Source: Ga0077555 sp050250755 (GTDB taxonomy: Bacteria > Pseudomonadota > Alphaproteobacteria > Rhizobiales > Hyphomicrobiaceae). Taken from it: a DNA stretch of 64,000 nucleotides. Position numbers and translations under genes: made by a program. The notes beneath the pieces were generated by a model that did no database searches, had not been told where the DNA came from, and worked only from the letters and a program-made list of their open reading frames with translations. Location of the stretch: contig JBFWOB010000035.1 of the NCBI GenBank assembly GCA_050250755.1, positions 1 to 64,000 on the forward strand, read 5' to 3'. Positions within the stretch are counted from its first letter, which is position 1. Each line of letters begins with the position of its first letter. Below are positions 16,458 through 24,107 of the stretch, piece after piece.

Positions 16458-17314
16458 CAGCTGCGTCCGACTGGATTGCCGACGGCTCGTCCAGGCCTCA
16501 ATCGTATACGCTTGGGCCGCTTCTGTTAGGTGAGCCATGCTGCGTGCCTGAAGCGCTCATCAGCGTCGAAGGGCTCAGTCTCAGTTACTCCGGAAAGCCC
16601 GCTCTGGAGAACGTATCCCTCGACATCTATGGCGGCTGCATCACGGCGCTCATCGGTCCTTCGGGATGCGGCAAGACAAGTCTGCTTTCGAGCCTCAATC
16701 GACTGACCGATCTTATTCCGGGGTGCCGTCTCGAGGGTCGCATAATGATTGGCGGCGAGGACATTCACGGCGCGGACGTGAACGTGCAACGCCTCAGGCG
16801 CCAGGTCGGCATGATCTTTCAGCGTCCAAATCCGTTCCCGCTGTCCATCCGGCGCAATATCGAAATGCCGCTTCGCGAGCACGGGATGACGCGCCGCTCC
16901 GAACTCGACGAGCGCATCGAAAGGGTCTTGAGGGATGTCGGCCTTTGGGCCGAGGTCAAGGATCGCTTGGATTCGCCTGCTCTCACTCTTTCCGGGGGAC
17001 AGCAGCAGCGGCTTTGCATTGCGCGAGCTGTTGCCCTCGAGCCTTCCGTTCTCCTGATGGACGAGCCGTGCAGCGCCCTGGACCCGTTGTCATCCGGTGT
17101 CGTTGAGGATCTCATAGCTTCGTTACGCGGGCGCTATTCCGTCGTCATCGTGACGCACAATCTGGCTCAGGCCCGGCGCATCGCGAATTACGCCGCTCTC
17201 TTCTGGGTTCAGAACCGTGCAGGGACCCTGATTGAATTCGATCAATGTCGGCGCCTGTTCGAAGCGCCTCGAAGCGAAATTACCGCCGCTTACGTCCGGG
17301 GACACCGCGGGTAA
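16454..17314 (+). CDS. pstB: Phosphate ABC transporter ATPase PstB
   Basis: A 286-residue ATPase. Walker A is GPSGCGKTS, the Q-loop follows in VGMIFQRPNPFPLS (PstB-typical), the signature is LSGGQQQRL, Walker B is VLLMDEPCSALD and the switch His is in IVTHNLAQA. It has an N-terminal extension of about 35 residues before the ATPase core. No phoU follows: the next gene is on the other strand, so the cluster lacks the usual negative regulator. Confidence 0.92.
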   Translation: MTAASDWIADGSSRPQSYTLGPLLLGEPCCVPEALISVEGLSLSYSGKPALENVSLDIYGGCITALIGPSGCGKTSLLSSLNRLTDLIPGCRLEGRIMIGGEDIHGADVNVQRLRRQVGMIFQRPNPFPLSIRRNIEMPLREHGMTRRSELDERIERVLRDVGLWAEVKDRLDSPALTLSGGQQQRLCIARAVALEPSVLLMDEPCSALDPLSSGVVEDLIASLRGRYSVVIVTHNLAQARRIANYAALFWVQNRAGTLIEFDQCRRLFEAPRSEITAAYVRGHRG

Positions 17315-17340
17315 GTTGCGCTGTCGTCCCGCACGTCGCC

Positions 17341-18060
17341 TCAGACGCGCTCGCGCTCAGTCGCCGCTACAGGCATCGTCCCAACCGACCGGCCAATGAC
17401 CTTCAGAATCGTAGTGCCTGCCGAAAACGATCCGCGAAGCGTTCCGGAAATTTTTGATACGCCTATCCGCCGCCGATAGCTGACCGGAACTTCGACGCTG
17501 CGCAGTCCGCATCGCGCCGCCTTGATCTGCATTTCGACCGTCCAGCCGAACGCCCGATCCTGCATGGCCAGGTCATCCAAGGCCTCCTTGCGTATGGCCC
17601 GAAATGGGCCGAGGTCGGTGTAGTTCGCCTTGAACAAATACCACATAAACAGACACGCGAGCCAGTTGCCGAAGCGCTGCTGCGGAAGCAGCGCGCCGCT
17701 TTCGGCATGGCCGGTCACGCGGGAGCCGATCACAAAATCTGCATTCCCCGAGGCTATCGGCTCCACCAGAAGCCGCATCTCGAGAGGATTGTCGCTGTAG
17801 TCCGCATCCAGGAAGACGACGATGTCGACTGGCCCCAGTGCGTGGAGACCCTTCTGGCATGCCGCGCCGTATCCGCGCTCGGTTTCGACGACCGCACGCG
17901 CGCCGGCCGCTTCCGATACGACGATGGTGTTATCCGTGGACCCGTTGTCCGCCACGACGATCTCGTCGACCCATTGGGGGATATCATGGAGGACGCAGCC
18001 GATACCCTCTTCCTCATTCAACGCGGGGATGATCACGCCAATCCGCTGACCATGGAGCAT
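17341..18060 (-). CDS. Family 2 glycosyltransferase (dolichyl-/polyprenyl-phosphate sugar synthase-like)
   Basis: A 239-residue GT2 enzyme. GVIIPALNEEEGIG starts the nucleotide-binding half, VADNGSTDNT follows and FLDADYSDNP carries the metal-binding DxD. GSRVTGHAESGALLPQQRFGN and GWTVEMQIKA are typical of the DPM1-like group that loads a sugar onto a polyprenyl phosphate. It lacks C-terminal membrane helices. Its ATG directly follows the stop of the upstream GT87 gene (TAAATG), so the two are coupled. The natural pairing is a lipid-sugar donor synthase with its membrane transferase. Confidence 0.85.
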   Translation of the reverse strand: MLHGQRIGVIIPALNEEEGIGCVLHDIPQWVDEIVVADNGSTDNTIVVSEAAGARAVVETERGYGAACQKGLHALGPVDIVVFLDADYSDNPLEMRLLVEPIASGNADFVIGSRVTGHAESGALLPQQRFGNWLACLFMWYLFKANYTDLGPFRAIRKEALDDLAMQDRAFGWTVEMQIKAARCGLRSVEVPVSYRRRIGVSKISGTLRGSFSAGTTILKVIGRSVGTMPVAATERERV

Positions 18061-19560
18061 TTACGCCTCCCCCGGCCTAAGGCTGGAAATGCGCATAGAT
18101 CGTGATGCAAGAGCGCCCATCGCAGCGCTCGCGACGGCTGTAGCAAGCACCGGCGCCCAAATGATCCAGACGATGTAGTCGTTGAAGAGCGCGCCCTGAT
18201 CGCGCGCAACAAAGTGGAACAGCATGTAGTAAAGTGGGATGAGCGCCGAGAGCAGCAGAAACGCTGGATAGGCATGAAATGCTAGGAATGGCGCCATCCA
18301 TACGGTGTACCAGGGGAACTGGGCCGGTGAGAGCACGACCAGCGTGCCCACAACAACGGCGAATCTCGCAACAAGATCGCGCGCACCACGGACGGGGCGA
18401 TACGCTAAGAATGACGCAAGACCGACGAGAATTGCCGCGATGATACCGCGCGCGAGTAGGCCGGGCGCAAATTTTGTGAGGCCGATCCAATCCTGTAGTC
18501 CGGATACGGAGCCTTCAATCGCTGGAAAAAGCGCGCTGTTGGTCTGCCACCGGTCAACATAAGCGACCAGTCCCGTGGTCTCTCCGACGCCGTCGAGCAA
18601 CATTGGCGCCAGCCATAGCGCCATAAGGCTGCCGAGGATCGCTATGCTTGCGGCCAACCTTGAAGGAGCGCCCCAGAGAGTTCGCCATACGAGTGGCGCG
18701 AGGATGACAGGCCAGAATTTGATACCCGCCGCAATGCCAAGTGACGCCGTCGCCCACAGCGGCCGGCGCTTGGCCGTCAGGAGCAGCGCCAACAGCACAA
18801 ATGGTAGCAGGATCGCCTCCATGTGCGCCGAGTTGAATATTTCCTTGAGGACCACCGGATTCAGCCAATAGAGCGCGACCCACAGGCGAGGCCGGCCAAC
18901 GGCGTCAAGAAGGCGGATAAGGAGGAGAAAGGTGCCGATGTCACACACAAAGAGTACGCTTCGCCACGCCGTAAGACTCCATGGCGCTATGGCGTTCGCG
19001 ATGGCAAATGCTGCCTGTGCCACGGGCGGGTAGATGGTGGTGAGTGATTTGTGATTGATGCGCTGAAAAGTGTCGCCGGATTGCGCCGAGAGCGCCGTCA
19101 ACTCACTCGGCGCTTGTCCGTTTCTCACCGCGAGAGGCGAATGTGCATACGGGTTTTGACCTGAGGCCGCGACGGCGCCATCCCAAAGATAGCGGTTGTA
19201 GTCGTCCTCAAGGATGGGCTCGCTGCCAAACAACATGAGCCGCGCAGCAAGTCCGGCCAAAAGCACAAGGACGAGCAGTCTGTGCTGCAGAACGACGGGC
19301 GCATTTTTCGACTGCTTCACCATGCCCGGGATCACCAGGGCGTATGCGGCCCCCGCGGCGATGAGCATGGCCACCAGCAGCAGACAAGGCATGTCCACGA
19401 CGTCGACGTCGTATCCGAAGCTGCCCGACATCCACGTCAGGATTGCCGCGTAAGCGATGACGGCGAGCGAAGCCGCGGCCCACCTCGCTCCCAGGCCAGA
19501 CGCGGTCGGCTCCGCACCGATCGCGTCTGACTCCCAATGAAAATCAGAGTGACGCAACAT
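18061..19560 (-). CDS. Membrane glycosyltransferase, GT87/DUF2029-like
   Basis: A 499-residue polytopic protein with about twelve hydrophobic segments. An early periplasmic loop reads DDYNRYLWDG then SGQNPYAHSPLA, the acidic-residue motif of polyprenyl-phosphate-sugar-dependent (GT-C) transferases; another conserved block is YWLNPVVLKEIFNSAHME. The ATG at 19560 was chosen because 74 more N-terminal residues would be Arg-rich and unlike the family. It likely transfers a sugar from the lipid donor made by the adjacent GT2. The acceptor is unknown. Confidence 0.8.
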   Translation of the reverse strand: MLRHSDFHWESDAIGAEPTASGLGARWAAASLAVIAYAAILTWMSGSFGYDVDVVDMPCLLLVAMLIAAGAAYALVIPGMVKQSKNAPVVLQHRLLVLVLLAGLAARLMLFGSEPILEDDYNRYLWDGAVAASGQNPYAHSPLAVRNGQAPSELTALSAQSGDTFQRINHKSLTTIYPPVAQAAFAIANAIAPWSLTAWRSVLFVCDIGTFLLLIRLLDAVGRPRLWVALYWLNPVVLKEIFNSAHMEAILLPFVLLALLLTAKRRPLWATASLGIAAGIKFWPVILAPLVWRTLWGAPSRLAASIAILGSLMALWLAPMLLDGVGETTGLVAYVDRWQTNSALFPAIEGSVSGLQDWIGLTKFAPGLLARGIIAAILVGLASFLAYRPVRGARDLVARFAVVVGTLVVLSPAQFPWYTVWMAPFLAFHAYPAFLLLSALIPLYYMLFHFVARDQGALFNDYIVWIIWAPVLATAVASAAMGALASRSMRISSLRPGEA

Positions 19561-19592
19561 ATGGTCGGGCGCCTTTGACCGCTGCGGCCAAG

Positions 19593-19736
19593 TCAGGAGC
19601 CGCGTGGTGTGACGCACTTGCCGCTGACTTCGTCGTAGACCTGCCCGGGCTTGCACTTCGTTTCGTCTGCGCTGACAAATCCCGACAGTGCGGCGATGCC
19701 CGCCAAGAGCACGAGGATTGCGAGGATCGGCTTCAT
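19593..19736 (-). CDS. Small secreted two-Cys protein of the SigF-type regulon
   Basis: A 47-residue protein: a signal peptide of about 23 residues (PILAILVLLAGIAALSGFVSA) and a 24-residue mature peptide with two cysteines (KCKPGQVYDEVSGKCVTP) that probably form a disulfide. The ribosome site GGGAGA lies six bases before the ATG at 19736. A perfect GTAACC-N16-CGAA promoter faces it. The pattern resembles small exported peptides seen beside metal-stress genes; no function is known. Confidence 0.68.
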   Translation of the reverse strand: MKPILAILVLLAGIAALSGFVSADETKCKPGQVYDEVSGKCVTPRGS

Positions 19737-19785
19737 ATGTGTCTCCCTGTTTTGCCTTCGGTGCCGCACGAGGCACTGACACTTA

Positions 19786-19811
19786 TTCGCGGCAATGCAG
19801 CGTTTGGTTAC
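19786..19811 (-). promoter_or_regulatory. SigF-type ECF promoter for the small two-Cys protein
   Basis: On the minus strand this reads GTAACC-N16-CGAA, about 50 bases before the ATG at 19736. It is the copy furthest from ECF sigma factor 1 in this half of the window, which indicates a true regulon and not only local regulation. Confidence 0.75.
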
Positions 19812-19889
19812 GCATGGCAGGGGAGAGCCACGCGGATATTTGTCCACCTGGCGATGGCGGGGCGACTTTCTAAAGCCGCCCCTGTTCAA

Positions 19890-20111
19890 TTATGCGCTCT
19901 GACCCGCCAGTTTGCGGAGATCGTCATCTGTCACGGGTTGACCGCCAACGCCCCAAGCACCGGGCTGAACATCCTCGATGGTGACCCAGGTGACCTGACG
20001 CAGGCCTTCGCCTTCGACCGAAAGCACGGCTTCAGTCACCTTCCGGATCATTTCCTGCTTCTGGGCTAGGCTCAGAAAGCCTCCCACTCCCTTGATTTGA
20101 ACGAGCGGCAT
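19890..20111 (-). CDS. 4-oxalocrotonate tautomerase-family protein
   Basis: A 73-residue protein starting MPLVQIKG. After removal of Met the N-terminal Pro is the catalytic base of the tautomerase superfamily. The rest (KQEMIRKVTEAVLSVEGE and VTWVTIEDVQPGAWGVGG) matches the small 4-OT subunit fold, which assembles into hexamers. It follows the AhpD-like gene by 25 bases on the same strand, so both should be under the TetR operator. Substrate unknown. Confidence 0.85.
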   Translation of the reverse strand: MPLVQIKGVGGFLSLAQKQEMIRKVTEAVLSVEGEGLRQVTWVTIEDVQPGAWGVGGQPVTDDDLRKLAGQSA

Positions 20112-20136
20112 GGATGGAACTCCTGGTTCTTCTGGT

Positions 20137-20712
20137 TTAAGCCGCATGCTTCCACGACCGGCCGGCGAACATGTCGTCGAGCGGGGTGTGGAAAACATGG
20201 TTGAAATAATTGCTGATGGTCTTGGTCGCGATCGCCAGAATGATCTCCAAGACGTGGCGTTCCTCGTAGCCGGCAGCAAGGAATGCTGACACATCGGCGT
20301 TAGATGGCTTGCCTCTGGACGCCCGCATGGTTTCTGCGAACGTGGCCAATGCCGCAAGCTTGGCGTCGGGTACTTGCCGGCCCTCGCGGATTGCGTCGGT
20401 CACTTCGACGGGGACGCCTGACATCTTGTCGGCAATCATGCTGTGCGCCGCGACGCAATAGTCGCAATCGTTTCCCCGACTAACGACCAGAAACACCACT
20501 TCCTGCTCGGCAGGCGTCAAGCCCGATGCCTTGCGAAACCGTTCATATCCGTCGAGATAGGTCTCCAGCAGGCCGGGGGAGTTGACCATGCCTGCGTACA
20601 TGTTGGGAATGAAGCCGACCTGTGCCTTCGCGCGGTCGAGCACTGCCTTGCCCTTTGTGCCTGCCGTGTCCAGTGTCAACATCGGCAACGATAGTTTGAA
20701 TTCTGCAGTCAT
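20137..20712 (-). CDS. AhpD/carboxymuconolactone decarboxylase-like peroxidase-related protein
   Basis: A 191-residue protein with the redox CxxC in GNDCDYCVAAHSMI, preceded by LTPAEQEVVFLVVSR, the usual helix of the AhpD-like group. It probably reduces peroxides or electrophiles with a thiol partner. The ribosome site AAGGAG precedes the ATG. A TetR-type dyad at 20745-20760, just upstream, would block its promoter. It is unrelated in context to the AhpD-like gene at 5158. Confidence 0.85.
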   Translation of the reverse strand: MTAEFKLSLPMLTLDTAGTKGKAVLDRAKAQVGFIPNMYAGMVNSPGLLETYLDGYERFRKASGLTPAEQEVVFLVVSRGNDCDYCVAAHSMIADKMSGVPVEVTDAIREGRQVPDAKLAALATFAETMRASRGKPSNADVSAFLAAGYEERHVLEIILAIATKTISNYFNHVFHTPLDDMFAGRSWKHAA

Positions 20713-20744
20713 AGCGGTCTCCTTCTCTGGTTGGTATAAGTGTA

Positions 20745-20760
20745 TGGAACAATCGTTCCA
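20745..20760. promoter_or_regulatory. TetR-type operator upstream of the AhpD-like/tautomerase operon
   Basis: The dyad TGGAACAATCGTTCCA has perfect six-base arms (TGGAAC/GTTCCA). A nearly identical element lies upstream of the tetR gene itself at 21421-21436, so both are probably bound by that repressor. Confidence 0.7.
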
Positions 20761-20808
20761 AGCCGTGCACGGCCTGGCGAGGTCGCTGACGTGGCACAGA
20801 ATGGGAAC

Positions 20809-21387
20809 TCACTTCAGGCGGCGTATTGCGTCGTCGACAATGCTATCCAGCAAAGTCGGATTTGGCCGACTCCGGACCAGCACCAGGAACCCCAGCAGCG
20901 ACGCAAGAAGCCCTCGAGCGCCGTCGGAGGGTTTGACATGTGCCGATATCGATCCGTCCGCCTTCCCCTTCTTGATCATGGCGGCGAAGAAGGCCTCAAC
21001 CTCCTCCTGGGCGCGGGCGACGATGCTTCGGATCTCGGCATCGTGCGCGGAAAGCTCCAAGGCGGTGTTGGTCATGAAACAGCCGCGGCCACCGGTTTGG
21101 TTCGGCACGTCAGCCAGGAAGGCAAGAAACACCTTCCGGATCGCCTCACAAGGCTGGTACCGCTTCTCGAACTCAGCGAGCATCTTGCGGCGTCCATCAT
21201 CATACGAGCGAAGCGCCTCCAGGAAGAAGGCACGCTTGTCGCCATATGTCGCGTAAAGGCTCGCCCGATTGACGCCGGTGCAGTCCACCAAGTCCTGCAT
21301 CGACGTGGCCTCGTAGCCGCGAGCCCAAAACGTCTGCAGCGCCCGATCAAGGACTTCCGCTTTGTCGAACTGCTTCTCCCAAGGCAT
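20809..21387 (-). CDS. TetR/AcrR-family repressor
   Basis: A 192-residue regulator. The N-terminal HTH is FDKAEVLDRALQTFWARGYE with TSMQDLVDCTGVNRASLYATYGDK, typical of the YxaF/electrophile-responsive TetR group; the C-terminal domain binds the inducer. The ATG at 21387 has GGAGG eight bases upstream, preferred over a start ten residues earlier. Matching dyads upstream of this gene and of the AhpD-like gene support autoregulation and control of the downstream pair. The inducer is unknown; an electrophile or quinone is plausible. Confidence 0.9.
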   Translation of the reverse strand: MPWEKQFDKAEVLDRALQTFWARGYEATSMQDLVDCTGVNRASLYATYGDKRAFFLEALRSYDDGRRKMLAEFEKRYQPCEAIRKVFLAFLADVPNQTGGRGCFMTNTALELSAHDAEIRSIVARAQEEVEAFFAAMIKKGKADGSISAHVKPSDGARGLLASLLGFLVLVRSRPNPTLLDSIVDDAIRRLK

Positions 21388-21420
21388 CGAGCATTCCTCC
21401 TGCCAGCTACATAGCAAGAC

Positions 21421-21436
21421 TGGAACGATCGTTCAA
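21421..21436. promoter_or_regulatory. TetR-type operator upstream of the tetR gene
   Basis: TGGAACGATCGTTCAA contains the perfect palindrome GAACGATCGTTC and differs from the 20745 site at two positions. Confidence 0.7.
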
Positions 21437-21556
21437 GACAGATTTCGATGCTTGCGCTGGCGCCCCATGCGCATCCGGACGGGGGGCTGGGTCGGTCTCT
21501 TTGAGGCGCGGGCCGCCGGTTTGAGCGTGACGGGCTAGGGGGGCGTCGCCGCCGGC

Positions 21557-21633
21557 GCGTCGCGCGGTGCGGATGCCATCCGCAATGATCCGGAGTTCGC
21601 CAGACTTTGGCGCAGCGCTGACCCTCCTGCGAT
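21557..21633 (+). repeat. Direct repeat, copy 1 (77 bp)
   Basis: The sequence from GCGTCGCGCGGTGCGG to CTCCTGCGAT recurs at 29791-29872, differing only by five extra bases (CGTCA) in copy 2. Copy 1 lies in the same frame as the following repeat-protein gene (reading DAIRNDPEFARLWRSADPPA before its ATG), so it may be the end of a lost gene or the gene's original 5' part. The two copies bracket 8.2 kb of mosaic DNA. Confidence 0.85.
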
Positions 21634-22654
21634 GGCAAATACAACTTATGGTAATTGTGTACGCTATTTGAAAATCGTCGAGGGTGAAAACCGCGAGGGT
21701 CCTCAGAAGACGAAGATCGTGATGGCGGGCGATGCTATGCCAGTCGTCGCCGAGCAATCGGTCAAAGATCTTCGGAGCGGCGAGCTTCCGCTCGTCTATG
21801 TGGGCGGGGGCGTCTACGTCCCGCGCGCGCATATCCGCCAGATCGAGCCGTTAGACGAGCGCGATCGGCAGGGCCTGGCAGAGGCAAAGAAGATCGACGC
21901 CTCGAAGTTCAAGACCCGCATCGTTCTGACCGGCGGCATGACTCCCATATGGGGCGTCAAGACGATCGAGCAGCTCAACGAGCGGGGCGTGCGCTTCATC
22001 CCGGTCGGGAACGTTGCTTATGTCCATAGGGACAACATCCGCAAGATCGTGGAGCTAGACGATACCGCCCGAAGGCGCATCGGCGAAAGGCTCGGCATTG
22101 ATGCGTCTGCGTTCCGGGCGCAGGTCGCACCCGAAGGCGAGGACAAGCCCAAGCTCAGCCGCCTCTCGATCGGGGAGTTGAAGGCCAAGGGCCTCGATCT
22201 CGTGTCGATCCATCCAGGCGAGTATGCCGTGCGCGGCGACGTCAAGTACTTCCGCTCCTTCTTAGAGGAGGAGCAGGAAGAGTTGGCGCGCAAGTATCCG
22301 GACGCCGATGCCGCACGCTTTGCCACCAAGATCGTTCTGGCCAGCGAAGACGCGATGCTATCGACCAGCCCGGCCGAGAGCTTGCAAGCGGCCTTCGCCG
22401 CCGTGAATGTCGGCTATGAGCGCCATGTGCCCGCGGCCAACTTCGTGCCGGAGCGCGTCACGGCGTTCTCCAAGGACGACAAGAAAGGTCTGAAGGATGC
22501 TGGCTATGCGATGGAGCGCAACTGGCGCTCCAGCATCGGCCTCGTCAACGGCCGCATCCTGAGCCCGGCGACCGCGGAGCAGATCAAGCAAAGGCGCGAG
22601 GCGGCGCTGGCGAAAGCCGAGCCCGCAAGCGGCCCGCAGATCACGGCAGAGTAG
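21632..22654 (+). CDS. Protein of four tandem 68-residue repeats, unknown function
   Basis: A 340-residue soluble protein of no family I recognise. It is built of four consecutive units at about residues 26-93, 94-161, 162-230 and 231-298, each 68-69 long. A typical unit starts K-T-x-I-V, has a Y-V-x-R or similar segment in the middle and ends near D-A-S-x-F (for example KTRIVLTGG ... VHRDNIRKI ... IDASAF). Units 1 and 2 are most alike; 3 and 4 are diverged. It has one Cys (C9), no signal peptide and no membrane helix. The ATG at 21632 lies at the end of the direct repeat; the reading frame is open upstream of it, so the real start could differ. It is followed by a small basic ORF and a strong terminator. 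Confidence 0.65.
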   Translation: MANTTYGNCVRYLKIVEGENREGPQKTKIVMAGDAMPVVAEQSVKDLRSGELPLVYVGGGVYVPRAHIRQIEPLDERDRQGLAEAKKIDASKFKTRIVLTGGMTPIWGVKTIEQLNERGVRFIPVGNVAYVHRDNIRKIVELDDTARRRIGERLGIDASAFRAQVAPEGEDKPKLSRLSIGELKAKGLDLVSIHPGEYAVRGDVKYFRSFLEEEQEELARKYPDADAARFATKIVLASEDAMLSTSPAESLQAAFAAVNVGYERHVPAANFVPERVTAFSKDDKKGLKDAGYAMERNWRSSIGLVNGRILSPATAEQIKQRREAALAKAEPASGPQITAE

Positions 22655-22664
22655 GGGGCCGATC

Positions 22665-22799
22665 ATGGCCCTCAACGATGCCTTTCGCGTGGCCCACGCA
22701 TACGGCCGGAGGTTCGACAAGCAGTTAAAGAACTCCGGCCCGCAGCCGACCGTAAAAAGCCGCCGCCGCAAACGACGTTTCCCGCGCCCGAAATTCTGA
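22665..22799 (+). CDS. Small basic protein, unknown function
   Basis: A 44-residue protein (MALNDAFRVAHAYGRRFDKQ...) ending in a highly basic tail with SRRRKRRFPRPKF. The ribosome site AGGGGG lies nine bases upstream. It follows the repeat-protein gene by ten bases and its stop codon lies inside the terminator loop, so it is the last cistron of that transcript. The charge suggests nucleic-acid binding, but nothing more can be said. Confidence 0.5.
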   Translation: MALNDAFRVAHAYGRRFDKQLKNSGPQPTVKSRRRKRRFPRPKF

Positions 22800-22815
22800 T
22801 CGGGCGCGGGATTTT
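22781..22815 (+). terminator. Strong Rho-independent terminator
   Basis: Perfect ten-base stem CCCGCGCCCG/CGGGCGCGGG with a ten-base loop, followed by ATTTTC. It closes the repeat-protein transcript. Confidence 0.9.
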
Positions 22816-23049
22816 CTCGTCCGATTCGATAATTGTTTCAATTATGACAAAAAAAATATAGAATAAAAGAAGCTGGAGTTTTTTTCCAGCCGGGGCATAG
22901 AAACCCCAAGCTCAATGCGGTTGGCATCAGCCGTTATTGGTGCGCTTTCCTCATCATGGAATGGCGAAGCGCGCCATGGATGTCGCCTTCTCGGCTTAGA
23001 CCGGGAGGCGGCAGTGCATGTTCAGGCTTCCCGCCTGTGCTCGCGCTTT
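22816..23049. other. AT-rich spacer with two small stem-loops
   Basis: This stretch is clearly AT-richer than its surroundings near 22830-22890 (poly-A and AATATA runs). It contains two adjacent hairpins: GCTGGA/TCCAGC at 22872-22890 with a T-rich loop, and GGGG/CCCC at 22892-22907. No gene is visible. It could hold the ends of a lost element or a small RNA. Confidence 0.4.
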
Positions 23050-23700
23050 TCGCGCGGCAGGTGCGGCTAAAGACTGCCGCGCCGTTTACATTGAGCGACG
23101 GCGAGCCGTCCCGGCCTCGACCAAGCGCTCAAGACCATCAGGCGCGGCGACGCCCTCATCGTCCTGAAGCTCGACCGCCTGGGTCGCTCCGTACAGCACC
23201 TTTCCGATCTGCTCGTGCGGTTCAGGAACGAGGGCATCCATTTCTGCTCGATTGCCGAAGGCATCAACACCACCACGCCCGGCGGGAAGCTGGTCTATCA
23301 CCTCTTTGCCGCAATGGCAGAGTTCCAGCGCGACGTGATCCGCGAGAACACGGTACTAGGACTAGAATCCGCGCGTCTGCGAGGGAAAGCGCTGGGACGC
23401 CCGCCGCGCCTGGACATTGGCAGGATACTCTCCTGCCATGAGGCGGTGGTTCAGGACGGTATGTCGATCAGCGAAGTGGCTCGGCGTTACAAGGTCTCGC
23501 ACGCCACCATCACGCGAGGGCTCAAACGAGCGGGGCTGGAGTGGGTTCACCAAATGACCTCACTCACCGTCGTTGAACATCCGCCTGTTGCGCAGACTTT
23601 CTATCCTCGACGTTTTCAGCGCACGCCTCGCAAGGCGTATCGCGTCCGTGTTGTCATGCAGCGTCTGAAAACTCACAAACTCGTAGCCGCATCGCGCTAG
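23050..23700 (+). pseudogene. Serine recombinase (resolvase/invertase), truncated and frameshifted
   Basis: The first readable homology (DCRAVYIER, about 23071-23097) and the main part (SRPGLDQALKTIRRGDALIV, then KLDRLGRSVQHLSDLLVRF, EGINTTTPGGKLVYHLFAAM, EFQRDVIRENTVLGLESARL) are in different frames, so there is at least one frameshift near 23100. The N-terminal 40 or so residues with the catalytic Ser are missing. The C-terminal Hin-like HTH (ISEVARRYKVSHATITRGLKR) is intact up to about 23545, after which the frame continues into unrelated sequence overlapping the minus-strand gene. It is a relic of a transposon or integrative element. Confidence 0.8.
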
Positions 23701-24099
23701 ATGGCGGGCCGCGTAGTAGCGCATCAAGATGCTTGGCCAGGTTCTGCGGCAACGATGATGGACGGCAAGCCCGTACACAAACGACGTGTTCTCAGCTTCG
23801 TCCGGATAGGCGATAAGGACGGATTTTAGGCCTGCATTATGTCGGAGCGTGAGCGATAATGACCAGTCGTAGTTGACGTAGACGCTTGTTCCGTTCAGAC
23901 GGCGGTGTATCTCGCTCGATAGCAAGGGAAGATAACGCTCGTGAAAGACCGCGACGTCTTCGATATCTTCTGCGCCAATCACCTGGCAAATTGCTTCGCG
24001 GGCTGCTGCGTACCTTGAGAGGCAGAACTGCGCGGCGTTGCTCAGTTCAGCCTCGATTGCCGCGAGTGGCACAACGATTGTAGGTTTTGGCTCGGTCAA
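23560..24099 (-). CDS. GNAT-like protein coupled to the radical SAM/SPASM gene
   Basis: A 179-residue protein. The C-terminal half (SFVYGLAVHHRCRRTWPSILM, then FVSFQTLHDNTDAIRLARRA) resembles the acetyl-CoA-binding and final strands of a GNAT acyltransferase, though the usual R/Q-x-x-G-x-G/A pyrophosphate loop is degenerate. The N-terminal half is not recognised. It starts eight bases after the radical SAM stop on the same strand, so the two are co-translated. An acyl-transfer or peptide-modifying role is a guess from this pairing. Confidence 0.6.
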   Translation of the reverse strand: MTEPKPTIVVPLAAIEAELSNAAQFCLSRYAAAREAICQVIGAEDIEDVAVFHERYLPLLSSEIHRRLNGTSVYVNYDWSLSLTLRHNAGLKSVLIAYPDEAENTSFVYGLAVHHRCRRTWPSILMRYYAARHLARCGYEFVSFQTLHDNTDAIRLARRALKTSRIESLRNRRMFNDGE

Positions 24100-24107
24100 G
24101 CAAGGCG

